Shown in pieces: positions 8,077-17,222 of a stretch of DNA of 64,000 nucleotides. A model generated the notes under the pieces. That model was not told where the DNA came from, did not search any database, and saw nothing but the letters and a program-made list of their open reading frames with translations. Numbering within the stretch: position 1 is the stretch's first letter; each line of letters starts with the position of its first letter. The stretch spans positions 1-64,000 of the forward strand of contig CAMNDM010000002.1 of the NCBI GenBank assembly GCA_946535435.1. Reading direction: 5' to 3'. The position numbers and the translations under genes are program-made. This stretch comes from Physcocola sp002396385. Its GTDB lineage: Bacteria > Bacteroidota > Bacteroidia > Bacteroidales > Paludibacteraceae.

Positions 8077-9837
8077 ATGTTAAAACGCCGAACATTTTTT
8101 AGTCTTCTGGCTGTTTCTTTTTTGGTTAATACGGCTGCTTTTGCCGCCAGTTCCGATTCTTCCAGCGCTGCTAAGCCTAAAGAATCGCATGACTTTCAAA
8201 TATCAAAAAGTCTCGATATCTTCAACTCTGTTTTTAAAGAGTTGGATTTGTTTTATGTCGACACTATTAAGCCTGAGGAAACGGTGAAATATGGCATTGA
8301 TGCAATGCTTGCCACGACCGACCCTTATACTACTTATTTTCCGGAAAGTGAGATGAAGGACCTGAAGTTTATGACAACTGGTTCTTATGCGGGGGTTGGC
8401 GCTGTTATTTCAGCCAAGGAAAAGAAAATATATATTACCGAGATTTACGAGGAAAAACCTGCTTATAAGGCAGGACTGCGTGCTGGCGATGTGTTCGTTT
8501 CTGTCGGCGGAGTGGCTACCGATGGCAAAACCACTTCCGAAGTCAGTCAAATGCTTCGTGGCGAGCCTCTGACTACTGTGAAAGTGGTGGTGGAGCGTCC
8601 GGGTAAGGGCACGGTTAAAGCCGACGTCGTTCGTGAAAAAATCGTTATCGACCCTGTTGTTTATTATGGTATGCTCAACAACTCGGTTGGCTTTATCAAT
8701 CTGACTCAGTTCACCGACCAATCTTTCTCGTCTTTCCATAATGCCTTTCTCGCTTTAAAGGCGAAGGGCATGAAATCGTTGGTGATTGATTTGCGTAATA
8801 ATCCGGGCGGACTCCTTTCCGAGGCTACCCGCATCTTGAACATGTTCGTGCCTAAAGGCTCTAAACTGGTCTACACCAAGGGAAAGGACGATAAATGGAA
8901 TACCAACTACAATGCGACGGAGGCTCCGGTCGATACGCTTATGCCGATCGCTGTGCTGGTTAATAGAAGTTCGGCTTCTGCTGCGGAAATTGTGTCGGGT
9001 ACTCTGCAAGACCTCGACCGTGCTGTCGTCATCGGTGAACGTACCTATGGGAAGGGCCTTGTGCAAACTACCCGTGACCTTCCTTATGGAGGCTCGCTGA
9101 AAGTGACTATTTCTAAGTATTATATTCCTTCGGGTAGGTGCATTCAGGCTATCGATTATGCCAAACGCGATAAAGATGGTTATGTCGTACGTATCCCCGA
9201 CAGCCTGACTCACGAGTTTAAAACACTGCATGGACGTATTGTCCGCGATGGTTGTGGCATTAGTCCTGATGTGTTTGTTAAAACTGAAAAGAACGCGTCT
9301 ATTACCTATTACCTCTATTCGAAGAATGTGATTTTCGATTATGTGACTCGTTATGTGCAACTACACCGTTCTTTGGCTACTGAGGCTGATGTCAGACTTT
9401 CTGATGCTGACTATGCCGATTTCAAACGGTTTGTTAAAGAGTCTGGATTCTCTTATAAGACCAAATCCCAGGAAACGCTTGAGAAATTGAAGAAAATTGC
9501 GGAGGAAGATGGCTGCCTTGAACGGTCGAAGGCCGAGTTCGAAGCTTTGGCGGCCCGTATTAATCCTGACCTTGATGCTGATCTTGACGCCAATCGTGCC
9601 GATATCTCCAAATACATCTGTTATGAAATTGCACGACGCTACTTCTACCAGAAAGGCGTAGTTCAGGAACAGCTGAAAGACGACAAGGGTGTGAACAAGG
9701 CTTTGGAGATTCTGCAAGACCGAAATTCTTATAACGCATTGCTGACTAAGGCAAAAGTGGGGGATGAACCGGCCGAAAAGGAAGAGGATAAGTCTGAAGC
9801 CGACGACTTGACTGAAGAGGAGGGCGAGGCGGAATGA
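8077..9837 (+). CDS. C-terminal processing protease, S41 family (CtpA/Prc type)
   Basis: An exported serine protease that trims or degrades envelope proteins. A signal peptide covers residues 1-23, a PDZ domain about 100-185 (YAGVGAVI...AGLRAGDVFVSVGG), and the S41 catalytic domain about 200-370. The catalytic Ser301 is in SSASAAEIVSG and Lys326 in ERTYGKGLVQ; DLRNNPGG precedes them. A long helical C-terminal part (about 430-545) and an acidic tail follow. At 586 residues it is longer than the ~450-residue CtpA core, comparable to other Bacteroidota members. It overlaps the next gene's ATG by 4 nt. Confidence 0.93.
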   Translation: MLKRRTFFSLLAVSFLVNTAAFAASSDSSSAAKPKESHDFQISKSLDIFNSVFKELDLFYVDTIKPEETVKYGIDAMLATTDPYTTYFPESEMKDLKFMTTGSYAGVGAVISAKEKKIYITEIYEEKPAYKAGLRAGDVFVSVGGVATDGKTTSEVSQMLRGEPLTTVKVVVERPGKGTVKADVVREKIVIDPVVYYGMLNNSVGFINLTQFTDQSFSSFHNAFLALKAKGMKSLVIDLRNNPGGLLSEATRILNMFVPKGSKLVYTKGKDDKWNTNYNATEAPVDTLMPIAVLVNRSSASAAEIVSGTLQDLDRAVVIGERTYGKGLVQTTRDLPYGGSLKVTISKYYIPSGRCIQAIDYAKRDKDGYVVRIPDSLTHEFKTLHGRIVRDGCGISPDVFVKTEKNASITYYLYSKNVIFDYVTRYVQLHRSLATEADVRLSDADYADFKRFVKESGFSYKTKSQETLEKLKKIAEEDGCLERSKAEFEALAARINPDLDADLDANRADISKYICYEIARRYFYQKGVVQEQLKDDKGVNKALEILQDRNSYNALLTKAKVGDEPAEKEEDKSEADDLTEEEGEAE

Positions 9838-10580
9838 AAGCCATGATTTTCGCCGCCGGTATTGGCTCACGTCTGAAGCCGATTACCGACTCTCTACCTA
9901 AGGCGCTTGTTGAAATCGCGGGGAAAACTTTGCTTGAGAGGGTGGTCGAACGACTGAAAAATGCAGGTTGTGAACATATTGTGGTCAATGTGCATCATTT
10001 TGGCGGGCTGATTATCGATTTCTTGAAAGCCCACAATAACTTTGGTATCGATATCCGGGTTTCTGATGAAAGAGCCTGTTTGCTCGATACCGGGGGAGGT
10101 GTCCGTAAGGCTATTCCTTTGTTGGAAGGAGGGGAACCTGTCCTTATACACAATGTCGATATCTTGTCGAATGTCGACCTGACCAAACTTTACGACGACC
10201 ATGTGCGTTCTGGCGCCGATGTCTCTCTTCTGGTTAGTGAACGCGAGACACAGCGCTATCTTCTGTTCAATGCGGCTGAAAATAACCGCTTGGTGGGTTG
10301 GACTAATATCGCGACTGGCGAAGTGAAATCGCCTTATAAAAACCTATCTCCCGACAAATACCACCGTCTGGCTTTTTCCGGCATCCATGTTATTTCGCCG
10401 AGGGTTTTTGATTTGATGTGTGGTTATCCCGAAAAGTTTCCTATAATGGATTTCTATTTGAAGGAAGCCGATAAGTTAAACATTGTCGGACGGGAATCTG
10501 CTGACCTGCAAATGGTGGATGTAGGCAAATTATACGCTATTGGGCAGGCGGAAAACTTTGTGAGGTCTCATCCCGAATAA
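9834..10580 (+). CDS. Sugar-phosphate nucleotidyltransferase (MurU-like)
   Basis: A 248-residue Rossmann-type nucleotidyltransferase. The signature GIGSRLKPITDSLPKALVEIAGK (5'-nucleotide-binding loop plus PKAL) starts at residue 9; LLDTGGGV and HNVDILSNVDL (metal site) follow. Closest known types are short NDP-sugar pyrophosphorylases such as MurU (N-acetylmuramate-1-phosphate uridylyltransferase of cell-wall recycling) and mannose-1-phosphate guanylyltransferases. The partner kinase AmgK, often encoded next to MurU, is not in this window, so the substrate is not settled. It is coupled to the protease gene by an ATGA overlap. Confidence 0.8.
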   Translation: MKAMIFAAGIGSRLKPITDSLPKALVEIAGKTLLERVVERLKNAGCEHIVVNVHHFGGLIIDFLKAHNNFGIDIRVSDERACLLDTGGGVRKAIPLLEGGEPVLIHNVDILSNVDLTKLYDDHVRSGADVSLLVSERETQRYLLFNAAENNRLVGWTNIATGEVKSPYKNLSPDKYHRLAFSGIHVISPRVFDLMCGYPEKFPIMDFYLKEADKLNIVGRESADLQMVDVGKLYAIGQAENFVRSHPE

Positions 10581-10666
10581 TGATTGAAAGAAAATTCTTC
10601 CTGTGTTTTATTCCGTTGTTGATAAAAATGTTGGTGTATTAGTGACGTTTAATCGGAATTTCTTGT

Positions 10667-10674
10667 TATATTTG
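10667..10674 (+). promoter_or_regulatory. Candidate -7 promoter element
   Basis: TATATTTG fits the Bacteroidota TAnnTTTG box, 25 nt before the preferred ATG at 10699. No convincing TTTG lies 19-21 nt upstream. The position supports the internal start rather than 10603. Confidence 0.45.
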
Positions 10675-10698
10675 GGGAAAAATAAAAATTTTAATGAT

Positions 10699-11745
10699 AT
10701 GAAGAAAATATTTACTGCTGCTTTACTCTTGTTGTCGGCTTCTTCTTTAATGGCCCAAAACAAGATTACATACAGGGTGAACGGCTTGAATGCAGGTGAC
10801 GTTCGCGCTATGAAACAGATTGAATATCTGCCGCAAGGTAATGGCGGTGCTAACCAATATTGGAATTTTTCTGGCGCAAAGGAAATTAAAGGTATGACCA
10901 TTGCCCAGGCTGAAAATGTGGCAACACCAATTGGAAATATCGACCTTTCTTCTCGTAACACGCTTCTTGCTGTTGATGAGGGTGGCGAAAAAACCACTTA
11001 TTTCGAAATTACTAATACCGAAAAACGCTATTGGGGACTTTCGAATGGTGGCGTTAAAATTGAGTTCGCACAGCCTATTGTCGATATGAAGTTCCCTATG
11101 GCTTATCGTGATGTTATCACTGGCTCGATGAATGGTTCCTATATCACTGGCTCTACGGTTGAACCTATCACTGGTACATATACCTCTGAGGCCGATGCTT
11201 GGGGTACACTTGAGCTGCCTGATGGCAATGTTTACAACAACGTGTTGCGTGTGAAATTGGTTAAAAACTACCAGCAACAGGCTGGCTCGCTCACATATAC
11301 CATTCAAACCACACGTTACCAATACTACGCTGAAGGCGTTCGTTACCCAGTTCTGATCGTTTTGGAAAACCATGTGGCTAGCGACTGCAATTGCACTTGT
11401 GGAAACTACACTACCGAGCAAGCTTATTATCTGCCGGGTGCCCAAGCAGAGTCTAAACAACTCCTCAATGGTAAGTCTGTTGCCGATAATAATGTCCACA
11501 TCAACGTGTTCCCTAATCCGTTCCACGACTTTTTGAACGCTTCTGTCAGAATCAACAATGCTGCTGAGGCCAATATCGACGTCGTAGATGCTGCTGGACG
11601 CAAGATTAAGGATTTCGGTACATACAACCTGGTTGAAGGCGAGAACGCACTCAACCTTGAAACTGCCGACCTTGTGCCTGGTAACTACTTCATCCGTGTT
11701 GTTGTTGATGGCGTGAATTACGCTAAGGGCGTCTTTAAGAAATAA
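10699..11745 (+). CDS. Secreted protein with T9SS type A sorting domain
   Basis: The frame opens at 10603, but the ATG at 10699 gives a clean signal peptide (MKKIFTAALLLLSASSLMAQ), so a 348-residue precursor is likely. The mature part is beta-rich with a CNCTCGN cysteine cluster near residue 232. The last 80 residues form a type A T9SS C-terminal domain: VFPNPFHDFLN, then DVVDAAGRKIKDF, then LVPGNYFIRVVVDGVNYAKGVFKK split over three strands. Known biology: such domains direct passage across the outer membrane and are often removed with attachment to the surface. The substrate-binding role of the mature part is not recognised. A strong terminator follows. Confidence 0.85.
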   Translation: MKKIFTAALLLLSASSLMAQNKITYRVNGLNAGDVRAMKQIEYLPQGNGGANQYWNFSGAKEIKGMTIAQAENVATPIGNIDLSSRNTLLAVDEGGEKTTYFEITNTEKRYWGLSNGGVKIEFAQPIVDMKFPMAYRDVITGSMNGSYITGSTVEPITGTYTSEADAWGTLELPDGNVYNNVLRVKLVKNYQQQAGSLTYTIQTTRYQYYAEGVRYPVLIVLENHVASDCNCTCGNYTTEQAYYLPGAQAESKQLLNGKSVADNNVHINVFPNPFHDFLNASVRINNAAEANIDVVDAAGRKIKDFGTYNLVEGENALNLETADLVPGNYFIRVVVDGVNYAKGVFKK

Positions 11746-11765
11746 TGAAATAAAATCCGATATGG

Positions 11766-11793
11766 AAGGGTGGCGGCATGCCACCCTTTTTTT
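11766..11793 (+). terminator. Rho-independent terminator
   Basis: A 9-bp stem AAGGGTGGC (11766-11774) with GCCACCCTT (11780-11788), a 5-nt loop and a following T-run of seven or more. It ends the T9SS cargo gene. Confidence 0.85.
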
Positions 11794-11926
11794 GTCGTAT
11801 TCTTTTTTTGCTTAAACGGCAAGACGGGGAGGGCGGTTATTGGCATTTAATATACAAATGTTCCCTTTTTGAAGTAAAAAGGCGCAAAAATATATCATTT
11901 AGTGTATGATGAATACTATTTTTCCG

Positions 11927-11934
11927 TATTTTTG
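11927..11934 (+). promoter_or_regulatory. Candidate -7 promoter element for spt
   Basis: TATTTTTG at 11927-11934 matches TAnnTTTG. A -33 box is not obvious. It would give a leader of about 72 nt before the ATG at 12013. Confidence 0.45.
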
Positions 11935-12012
11935 CGTTTGCGACACCGGTATGGGTCATGTTGATGTTTATATCGTTTGCCGCACTAACTCAATTATTAG
12001 TTTTTAATTCAA

Positions 12013-13209
12013 ATGGGTTTATTACAAGAGAAACTGGCAAAGTATACCGAACCTCAGCGTGTAAGAGCTTTAGGATTGTATCCTTATTTCCGTGAAATTT
12101 GCAGCGCGCAAGATAGCGAGGTGATAATGGATGGGAAGAAAGTCCTTATGTTCGGTTCTAATAGTTACATGGGCCTTACCAATCACCCTAAAATCAAGCA
12201 GGCTGCCATTGAGGCAACTGAAAAATATGGTACAGGTTGCGCTGGCTCTCGTTTCTTGAATGGTACTCTTGATATTCATATTGAGCTAGAAAAAAAGTTG
12301 GCTGAATATGTGGGTAAAGACGAGGCAATTTGTGTGTCGGCTGGCTTCAATGTTAACATGGGTGTTATTCCTAAGTTGGTGGGTCCGCACGACTATATTA
12401 TCTACGATGAGCGTGACCATGCCTCTATTATAACTGGTGTTCAGTTGGCCATGACTCCTTCCAAAAATAAGCTGAAGTTCAAGCACAACGATATGGACAG
12501 TCTGGAGCAAAAGTTGCAGATGTGCGACCCTAAGGCTGTTAAAGTAATTGTTGTGGATGGTGTCTATAGTATGGAAGGCGATGTTGCCAAACTTCCTAAA
12601 ATAGTAGAACTCGCAAAAAAATACGAGGCTGCCGTCTATGTCGACGAAGCCCATAGCTTGGGTGTCTTCGGTAATCAGGGACGTGGCGTTTGTGACCATT
12701 TTGGCCTGACTAAAGATGTTGACCTTATTATGGGTACTTTTTCAAAGTCGATGGCCTCTATTGGCGGTTTTTGTGCAGCCGACTCAAGCGTGATCAACTG
12801 GTTGAGGCATTCGGCTTATTCCTATATCTTCAGTGCCAGCATGACTCCTGCCGCTACTGCTGCTGCATTGGCTGCTTTAGAGATAATCAAGAGCGAGCCC
12901 GAACGCCAAACCCATCTCTGGGAAATTACACGTTATGCGATTGATGGTTTCCGTAACCTCGGTTTCGAAATAGGACCAACCGAAACGCCTATTATCCCAT
13001 TGTATATTCGTGATAACGACAAAACTTATATGTTTACTAAAATGGCTTTTGATGAAGGTGTTTTCATCAATCCGGTCGTTTCCCCTGCTGTCCCGCCTGA
13101 AGATACGCTTATCCGTTTCTCTCTCATGGCTACCAACACGAAAGAACAGGTCGATTTTGCCCTTGACAAACTTGCCAAATGCGCGCGTCAGTTGGGTATA
13201 ATTAAATAA
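12013..13209 (+). CDS. spt: Serine palmitoyltransferase (alpha-oxoamine synthase)
   Basis: Condenses L-serine with a fatty acyl-CoA to 3-ketosphinganine, the committed step of bacterial sphingolipid synthesis. At 398 residues it has the family's usual size. The PLP lysine is Lys245 in GTFSKSMASIGG; His136 (DERDHAS) stacks on PLP; Asp211 and His214 lie in VDEAHSLG. The N-terminus MGLLQEKLAKY...YPYFREI is the form I know from Bacteroides serine palmitoyltransferases and separates it from KBL (glycine C-acetyltransferase) and BioF. It stands alone with its own promoter and terminator, as in other Bacteroidales. KBL is the main alternative and less likely. Confidence 0.9.
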   Translation: MGLLQEKLAKYTEPQRVRALGLYPYFREICSAQDSEVIMDGKKVLMFGSNSYMGLTNHPKIKQAAIEATEKYGTGCAGSRFLNGTLDIHIELEKKLAEYVGKDEAICVSAGFNVNMGVIPKLVGPHDYIIYDERDHASIITGVQLAMTPSKNKLKFKHNDMDSLEQKLQMCDPKAVKVIVVDGVYSMEGDVAKLPKIVELAKKYEAAVYVDEAHSLGVFGNQGRGVCDHFGLTKDVDLIMGTFSKSMASIGGFCAADSSVINWLRHSAYSYIFSASMTPAATAAALAALEIIKSEPERQTHLWEITRYAIDGFRNLGFEIGPTETPIIPLYIRDNDKTYMFTKMAFDEGVFINPVVSPAVPPEDTLIRFSLMATNTKEQVDFALDKLAKCARQLGIIK

Positions 13210-13231
13210 GCATTGATATTCTTATATTATA

Positions 13232-13266
13232 AAAGAAGGCGGATTAAGAAATCCGCCTTCTTTGTT
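13232..13266. terminator. Bidirectional terminator
   Basis: A 13-bp stem AAAGAAGGCGGAT (13232-13244) with ATCCGCCTTCTTT (13251-13263), loop TAAGAA, lies between the convergent spt and RDD genes. Confidence 0.85.
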
Positions 13267-13306
13267 GTTATAGACTATTTGAATAAAAGTGCGAAAGAGG
13301 TTTTAC

Positions 13307-14008
13307 TCACATGTTCATGTGCTTGTAGTCGTATAGTACCTTTTTCAAGAAAGTCGATGTGCTGTTCGATGTCCGCTTAATACCCAGTTTTTGCTCAACC
13401 AACGAGGCTGTCTTCTCACGGTGAACCTTGTAGTATTTATGATAGAGTACTTTGTTAATCGTTTCCACTTCTTTGATTGTTAGTTTTGTTGCTTCCGGAT
13501 AACGAACTTTGTATTTGGGACTCAGATAGTTGAACTCTTCGTCCAGGTCTACCGGCTCTTGGCTGTTCTCTTTATCGCAGATGCATTGACATCCCGAGGC
13601 CATGTCGCCGAGGCGTTGCCCTTTGTTGCCGATTAGAATCAGACCTACCACCCAAAAGTCGATAGGGAATATAAGCCATCGCATGAAACATTGTAAAAAT
13701 GTGGGAGGTACACATTCGTCGCTGATAATTCGTATGCCGAGTAACTTTTTACCTAAGGTGTAACCTTTTGTTATATATTCTAAAAATAGATCTACGAATG
13801 GTAGTGTGATAAATATAACATACTCGTAAACAGATCTTATTCCCCAAGGAATTCCTAAGAAACCCTCTATCTCAAATAGCATATAGCAGGCCAATCCGAG
13901 TGCGAGCCAGTCGATAATGACGGATCCGATACGTTGGACAAGCTCTGCTTTCCCGTAACTTAGCGTAACATATTCTCCTGTTAGAATGTTTATTTTTTCG
14001 TCGCTCAT
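13307..14008 (-). CDS. RDD family membrane protein
   Basis: A 233-residue protein. The RDD domain fills the first ~150 residues with three to four membrane segments, including the family's characteristic arginine (ELVQRIGSVIIDWLA) and the aspartate-bearing segment PFVDLFLEYITKGYTLGKKLLGIR. The remaining ~85 residues are soluble and charged. Function of RDD proteins is mostly unknown; some are ion transporters. It is divergent from the SpoIIM-DUF4129-DUF4350-MoxR-DUF58 cluster, a common partnership that suggests a role in the same envelope process. Confidence 0.85.
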   Translation of the reverse strand: MSDEKINILTGEYVTLSYGKAELVQRIGSVIIDWLALGLACYMLFEIEGFLGIPWGIRSVYEYVIFITLPFVDLFLEYITKGYTLGKKLLGIRIISDECVPPTFLQCFMRWLIFPIDFWVVGLILIGNKGQRLGDMASGCQCICDKENSQEPVDLDEEFNYLSPKYKVRYPEATKLTIKEVETINKVLYHKYYKVHREKTASLVEQKLGIKRTSNSTSTFLKKVLYDYKHMNM

Positions 14009-14145
14009 GTTGTATTTTTTTATATCTTTGTTTTGATAGCTTTTGTGTCATGTTGATACAAAGTTGCAAAAAAATAGTTGTATTGCAAAGCCAGGTTTCC
14101 TTAAACTATGTTTCAATGGAAAATCTGTATTTAATCAATTGAAGA

Positions 14146-15105
14146 ATGAAAGAAGAGGCGTTTATACGTAATAATATAAAAAAATGGAAGCGTTTCCGCG
14201 ATACGGGTTCGTTGAAGGCTGAGGAACTCGCTACGTCCTACCAAGAGGTCTTGTCCGATTTGGCTTTTGCGCAAACGCAATTCCCGAATTCTCGTGTTGT
14301 ATACTTCCTCAATACGGTTGCTAAAGACCTGCACCAAAAGGTTTATGCACCCCGTGTGAACACGTTTCGGAAGTTTATACGTATGCTGACCGACGAGGTG
14401 CCGGCCATTGTGGCACAGGCTCGTTATGAATTGTTGCTGGCGTTGGTCATATTCGTTGCTTTCATTATTGCCGGGGTTATTTTTTCCCTGCGCGACGAGT
14501 CCTATATTTCTGAGGTGCTGGGTCCGGGTTATGTGGAAATGACTCTGGAAAACATTGCTGCTGGAAAACCTACCGATGTTTATAGTGGTGGCGATATGTT
14601 CGACTCCTTCCAGCGGATTATGCTGAATAATTTGTGGGTTACTTTTAAAATGTATGGAATGGGTGTCCTCCCTTTTGTCGGACCTCTGAAATTTCTCCAT
14701 TCCAATGGTATTATGTTGGGGTGCTTCCAATCCATTTTCTTTTTGCACGGAGTCGGCTTCCAGTCTATGACTGCTATATGGATTCATGGGGCCTTCGAGA
14801 TATCTTCGCTGGTTATTGCCGCAGGAGCGGCATTCCGTTTGAGTCGGGGTTGGGTATTCCCCGGGTCGTATCCGCGTTTGGTCGCTTTCCGTAAAACTGG
14901 AATGGAGTCTATAAAGATTCTGGCTTCAGTTCTTCCGTTGTTTGTCGTTGCCGCTTTTTTTGAAGGCTTTATTACTAGGCAGGTCCAATACCCGCTGGTG
15001 GTTAAATTATTACTCATCTTCGGGTCGTTCTCCTTTATAGTCTTCTATTATGTACTGATACCTTATAAGGTATACAAAAAACAAAAAATGTCTGTTACGC
15101 GATGA
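14146..15105 (+). CDS. SpoIIM-like membrane protein
   Basis: A 319-residue protein of the stage II sporulation protein M family. A cytosolic helical N-terminal part (about 1-95) is followed by five or six membrane segments, with the family phrase HGAFEISSLVIAAGAAFRL near residue 212-230. The name comes from Bacillus; this organism gives no sign of sporulation. In MoxR clusters of many phyla this family sits beside DUF4129 and DUF58 genes. It overlaps the next gene by 4 nt. Role in envelope assembly or stress is inference from context. Confidence 0.85.
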   Translation: MKEEAFIRNNIKKWKRFRDTGSLKAEELATSYQEVLSDLAFAQTQFPNSRVVYFLNTVAKDLHQKVYAPRVNTFRKFIRMLTDEVPAIVAQARYELLLALVIFVAFIIAGVIFSLRDESYISEVLGPGYVEMTLENIAAGKPTDVYSGGDMFDSFQRIMLNNLWVTFKMYGMGVLPFVGPLKFLHSNGIMLGCFQSIFFLHGVGFQSMTAIWIHGAFEISSLVIAAGAAFRLSRGWVFPGSYPRLVAFRKTGMESIKILASVLPLFVVAAFFEGFITRQVQYPLVVKLLLIFGSFSFIVFYYVLIPYKVYKKQKMSVTR

Positions 15106-15770
15106 AGAATTATATACTTATCTTGTTCTCTGTTTTTCTTTCTCTCGTATTTTCGGCATGTGGTGGTGAAGAAAAACAGCAAGAGAAAACGAAGTTGGAA
15201 AAAATAACAGAGAAAGTAATCGATTATAGCCCTAAAACTAAATTTGAGAAATGGGAGCCTAAGGTGCGGAAGTCTAATGATCTTGAAGATTATATTGTCA
15301 ATCTTTTCCAGATTATTGCCGATTGCTTCTCTTATATAGTTGTTGCTGTTATAATCTTTGCTCTTGTGTTCATCGTGGTTCGCTTAAAACCGCGTTTCTC
15401 TATGGGAAGTGCGGAGGAAGAAAAGGAGTCTGCCGAAATAGATTATAACTCTATCTATAATCACAATTATCGGAAAGAGGTCGACGATTTGGTGGCCAGG
15501 CACGACTATAAGGGTGCTATCAGGTTGCTCTACCTGTGTACCTTGCACAGTATGAATGAGTGTGGTGTCGTCAAATGGAATGAGGCTAAAACTCCTACTG
15601 AATACTACTACGAACTTAAGCGTGACAATTTGAAGTCTTGTTTCTTCCGTGTCACCTCTGTTTTTCTGAATGTGGTTTACGGCAATTCTCAAGCCGATGC
15701 CGATTTGTATGCACAGGTTGATGCTGATACCCGTGCTATTGTGAAATGTCTGACTCCTGTAATCAAATAG
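15102..15770 (+). CDS. DUF4129-type membrane lipoprotein
   Basis: A 222-residue protein with a lipoprotein-like signal (lipobox FSAC, Cys20), a membrane segment at about residues 71-92 (FSYIVVAVIIFALVFIVVRL) and a cytosolic C-terminal domain with KGAIRLLYLCTLHSMNE and WNEAKTPTEYYYEL, the pattern of DUF4129. It is the second gene of the MoxR cluster. Function unknown; the family recurs with DUF58 and MoxR. Confidence 0.8.
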   Translation: MKNYILILFSVFLSLVFSACGGEEKQQEKTKLEKITEKVIDYSPKTKFEKWEPKVRKSNDLEDYIVNLFQIIADCFSYIVVAVIIFALVFIVVRLKPRFSMGSAEEEKESAEIDYNSIYNHNYRKEVDDLVARHDYKGAIRLLYLCTLHSMNECGVVKWNEAKTPTEYYYELKRDNLKSCFFRVTSVFLNVVYGNSQADADLYAQVDADTRAIVKCLTPVIK

Positions 15771-15774
15771 GCAT

Positions 15775-17196
15775 ATGCGTTTTTCCCCTATTTCTCTCAA
15801 GACTGGTGCGTTCCTGCTCTCCTTGCTCTCTCTAAGTGCCTGTATGCGCGATGTGAAGATTTTCGACCAAACTCTTGATTCCGATACCAAACAACCTTTT
15901 GGGAGCAACTTCTTCGTGGCTGTACTGAATGCTCAAAGCGATTCTCTGTGTAAGAAGCCTTATAAGCCTTATTCTAATAGTTTCTTTGAGTTATATGTTG
16001 GAAACGAGGCGGCTTTTTTTTCAAATACCCCGGTTGCTAAATATAGCAGCTCGTTCGGACGAACTAACGCCATTCTTTTGGAAGCTGACGATCTGGCTAT
16101 TGACGATTCGCTGTTTAATCGCCTATATGACGGACGCAACACGCTTATTGCCAGTCAGTTCGAAAATATGGAGACGTTAGATGGACCTAAAGGTGAACCG
16201 ATTGGACTGGTTGAAGGCGAATTCTTCTCTTCTTCTGAGTTCGTCAAGGTTATTAATTCTGGATCTTTCCCGATGGTGGAGGTCTGTGTTGACGGACTGG
16301 AGAAAAAAGTACGGGTACCTTCTTTTCTGTGCACACGAAGTTTCAATGAAAGAGCTCTCCCGTACTTGACCGATTTGTTGGAAAGGAACGGATTCATTTG
16401 TGGAGTGTCTGCTACTGCCGGTGGCAGGCCTATTGCGTTAAGGTGTGAGAATAGAAAGAATGGGGCGGTGATGAGTTTGGTAACGACTCCTCTGCTTTTT
16501 ACAAATTTTGGCATCAGTTTCGACCATTGGTGTGCTGTTGATTTGGTGAATGCCTTAATGCGTTCTTCTGGCCTTTATTCTGCTGAGACGGGAAAATCTG
16601 ATCGTCTGCAGCCTCTTGCTCTTCATTGTAATGGAAGTTATTCTTATACATTTTATAAGGGAGCGTATGAAAAGGAACCTGTGTTTAAGGATGTTATGGC
16701 TCCTAAGGAAACTAATCACAACTACATGGGAAACTTCTATGGCGATTTGGCAAAGTTTGTGCTTTTTGTGTTAGCTGCAGTGTTCTCGGTGTTCCTCTTC
16801 CGTCGTCGACGTCATTCCGTCCCTCTGTTCGATGGCTACCGAAACCGTACTGCCGATTATGTACGCCAGGTAGGAGTCCTTTACTACGCTGATGGCGATC
16901 TTGCCCTTGTCTTAAAAAATAAGGTGGTGTTCTTCTTTAGCGAAGTGGCCGACCGCTTGCATGTACAGTTGTCTGAAAATGAAAAGATTGCACCGAATGC
17001 GGCTTTCCTTGCCGCTGCCGTTGGGTGTCCGAATGCCGATATGAAGGGTTTCTTGATACAGGCGAATGCTGTTCTTGATGGTTTGGTGCGTGTTGATGAT
17101 GCTATGCTGTCTGATATGAGTGACAGGATGAATTTGATTGTGGCAGCCTTGCGGGGTGAATTGGTGCACGACCAGTTGGTGGCGGTTTTTAAATAG
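15775..17196 (+). CDS. DUF4350-like lipoprotein with C-terminal membrane segment
   Basis: A 473-residue protein. Lipobox LSAC (Cys23) ends the signal peptide. The N-terminal extracytoplasmic domain (about 25-310) carries phrases such as KYSSSFGRTNAILLEADDLAIDDS and resembles DUF4350, a domain found between DUF4129 and MoxR in these clusters. A membrane helix lies at about 325-341, followed by RRRRH and a cytosolic helical domain of about 130 residues. It starts 4 nt after the DUF4129 gene. Family assignment rests on context plus weak pattern, so moderate confidence. Confidence 0.7.
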   Translation: MRFSPISLKTGAFLLSLLSLSACMRDVKIFDQTLDSDTKQPFGSNFFVAVLNAQSDSLCKKPYKPYSNSFFELYVGNEAAFFSNTPVAKYSSSFGRTNAILLEADDLAIDDSLFNRLYDGRNTLIASQFENMETLDGPKGEPIGLVEGEFFSSSEFVKVINSGSFPMVEVCVDGLEKKVRVPSFLCTRSFNERALPYLTDLLERNGFICGVSATAGGRPIALRCENRKNGAVMSLVTTPLLFTNFGISFDHWCAVDLVNALMRSSGLYSAETGKSDRLQPLALHCNGSYSYTFYKGAYEKEPVFKDVMAPKETNHNYMGNFYGDLAKFVLFVLAAVFSVFLFRRRRHSVPLFDGYRNRTADYVRQVGVLYYADGDLALVLKNKVVFFFSEVADRLHVQLSENEKIAPNAAFLAAAVGCPNADMKGFLIQANAVLDGLVRVDDAMLSDMSDRMNLIVAALRGELVHDQLVAVFK

Positions 17197-17222
17197 AGTA
17201 TAAAACGAAACAAATTTATTAT

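Noticed and set aside
10747..11784. 345-residue ORF on the minus strand
   Set aside because: Fully antisense to the T9SS cargo gene and crosses its terminator; long antisense frames are expected opposite genes with this codon bias.
14146..15105. Sporulation gene
   Set aside because: SpoIIM family names derive from Bacillus; in this context the family belongs to a MoxR cluster and nothing else suggests sporulation.
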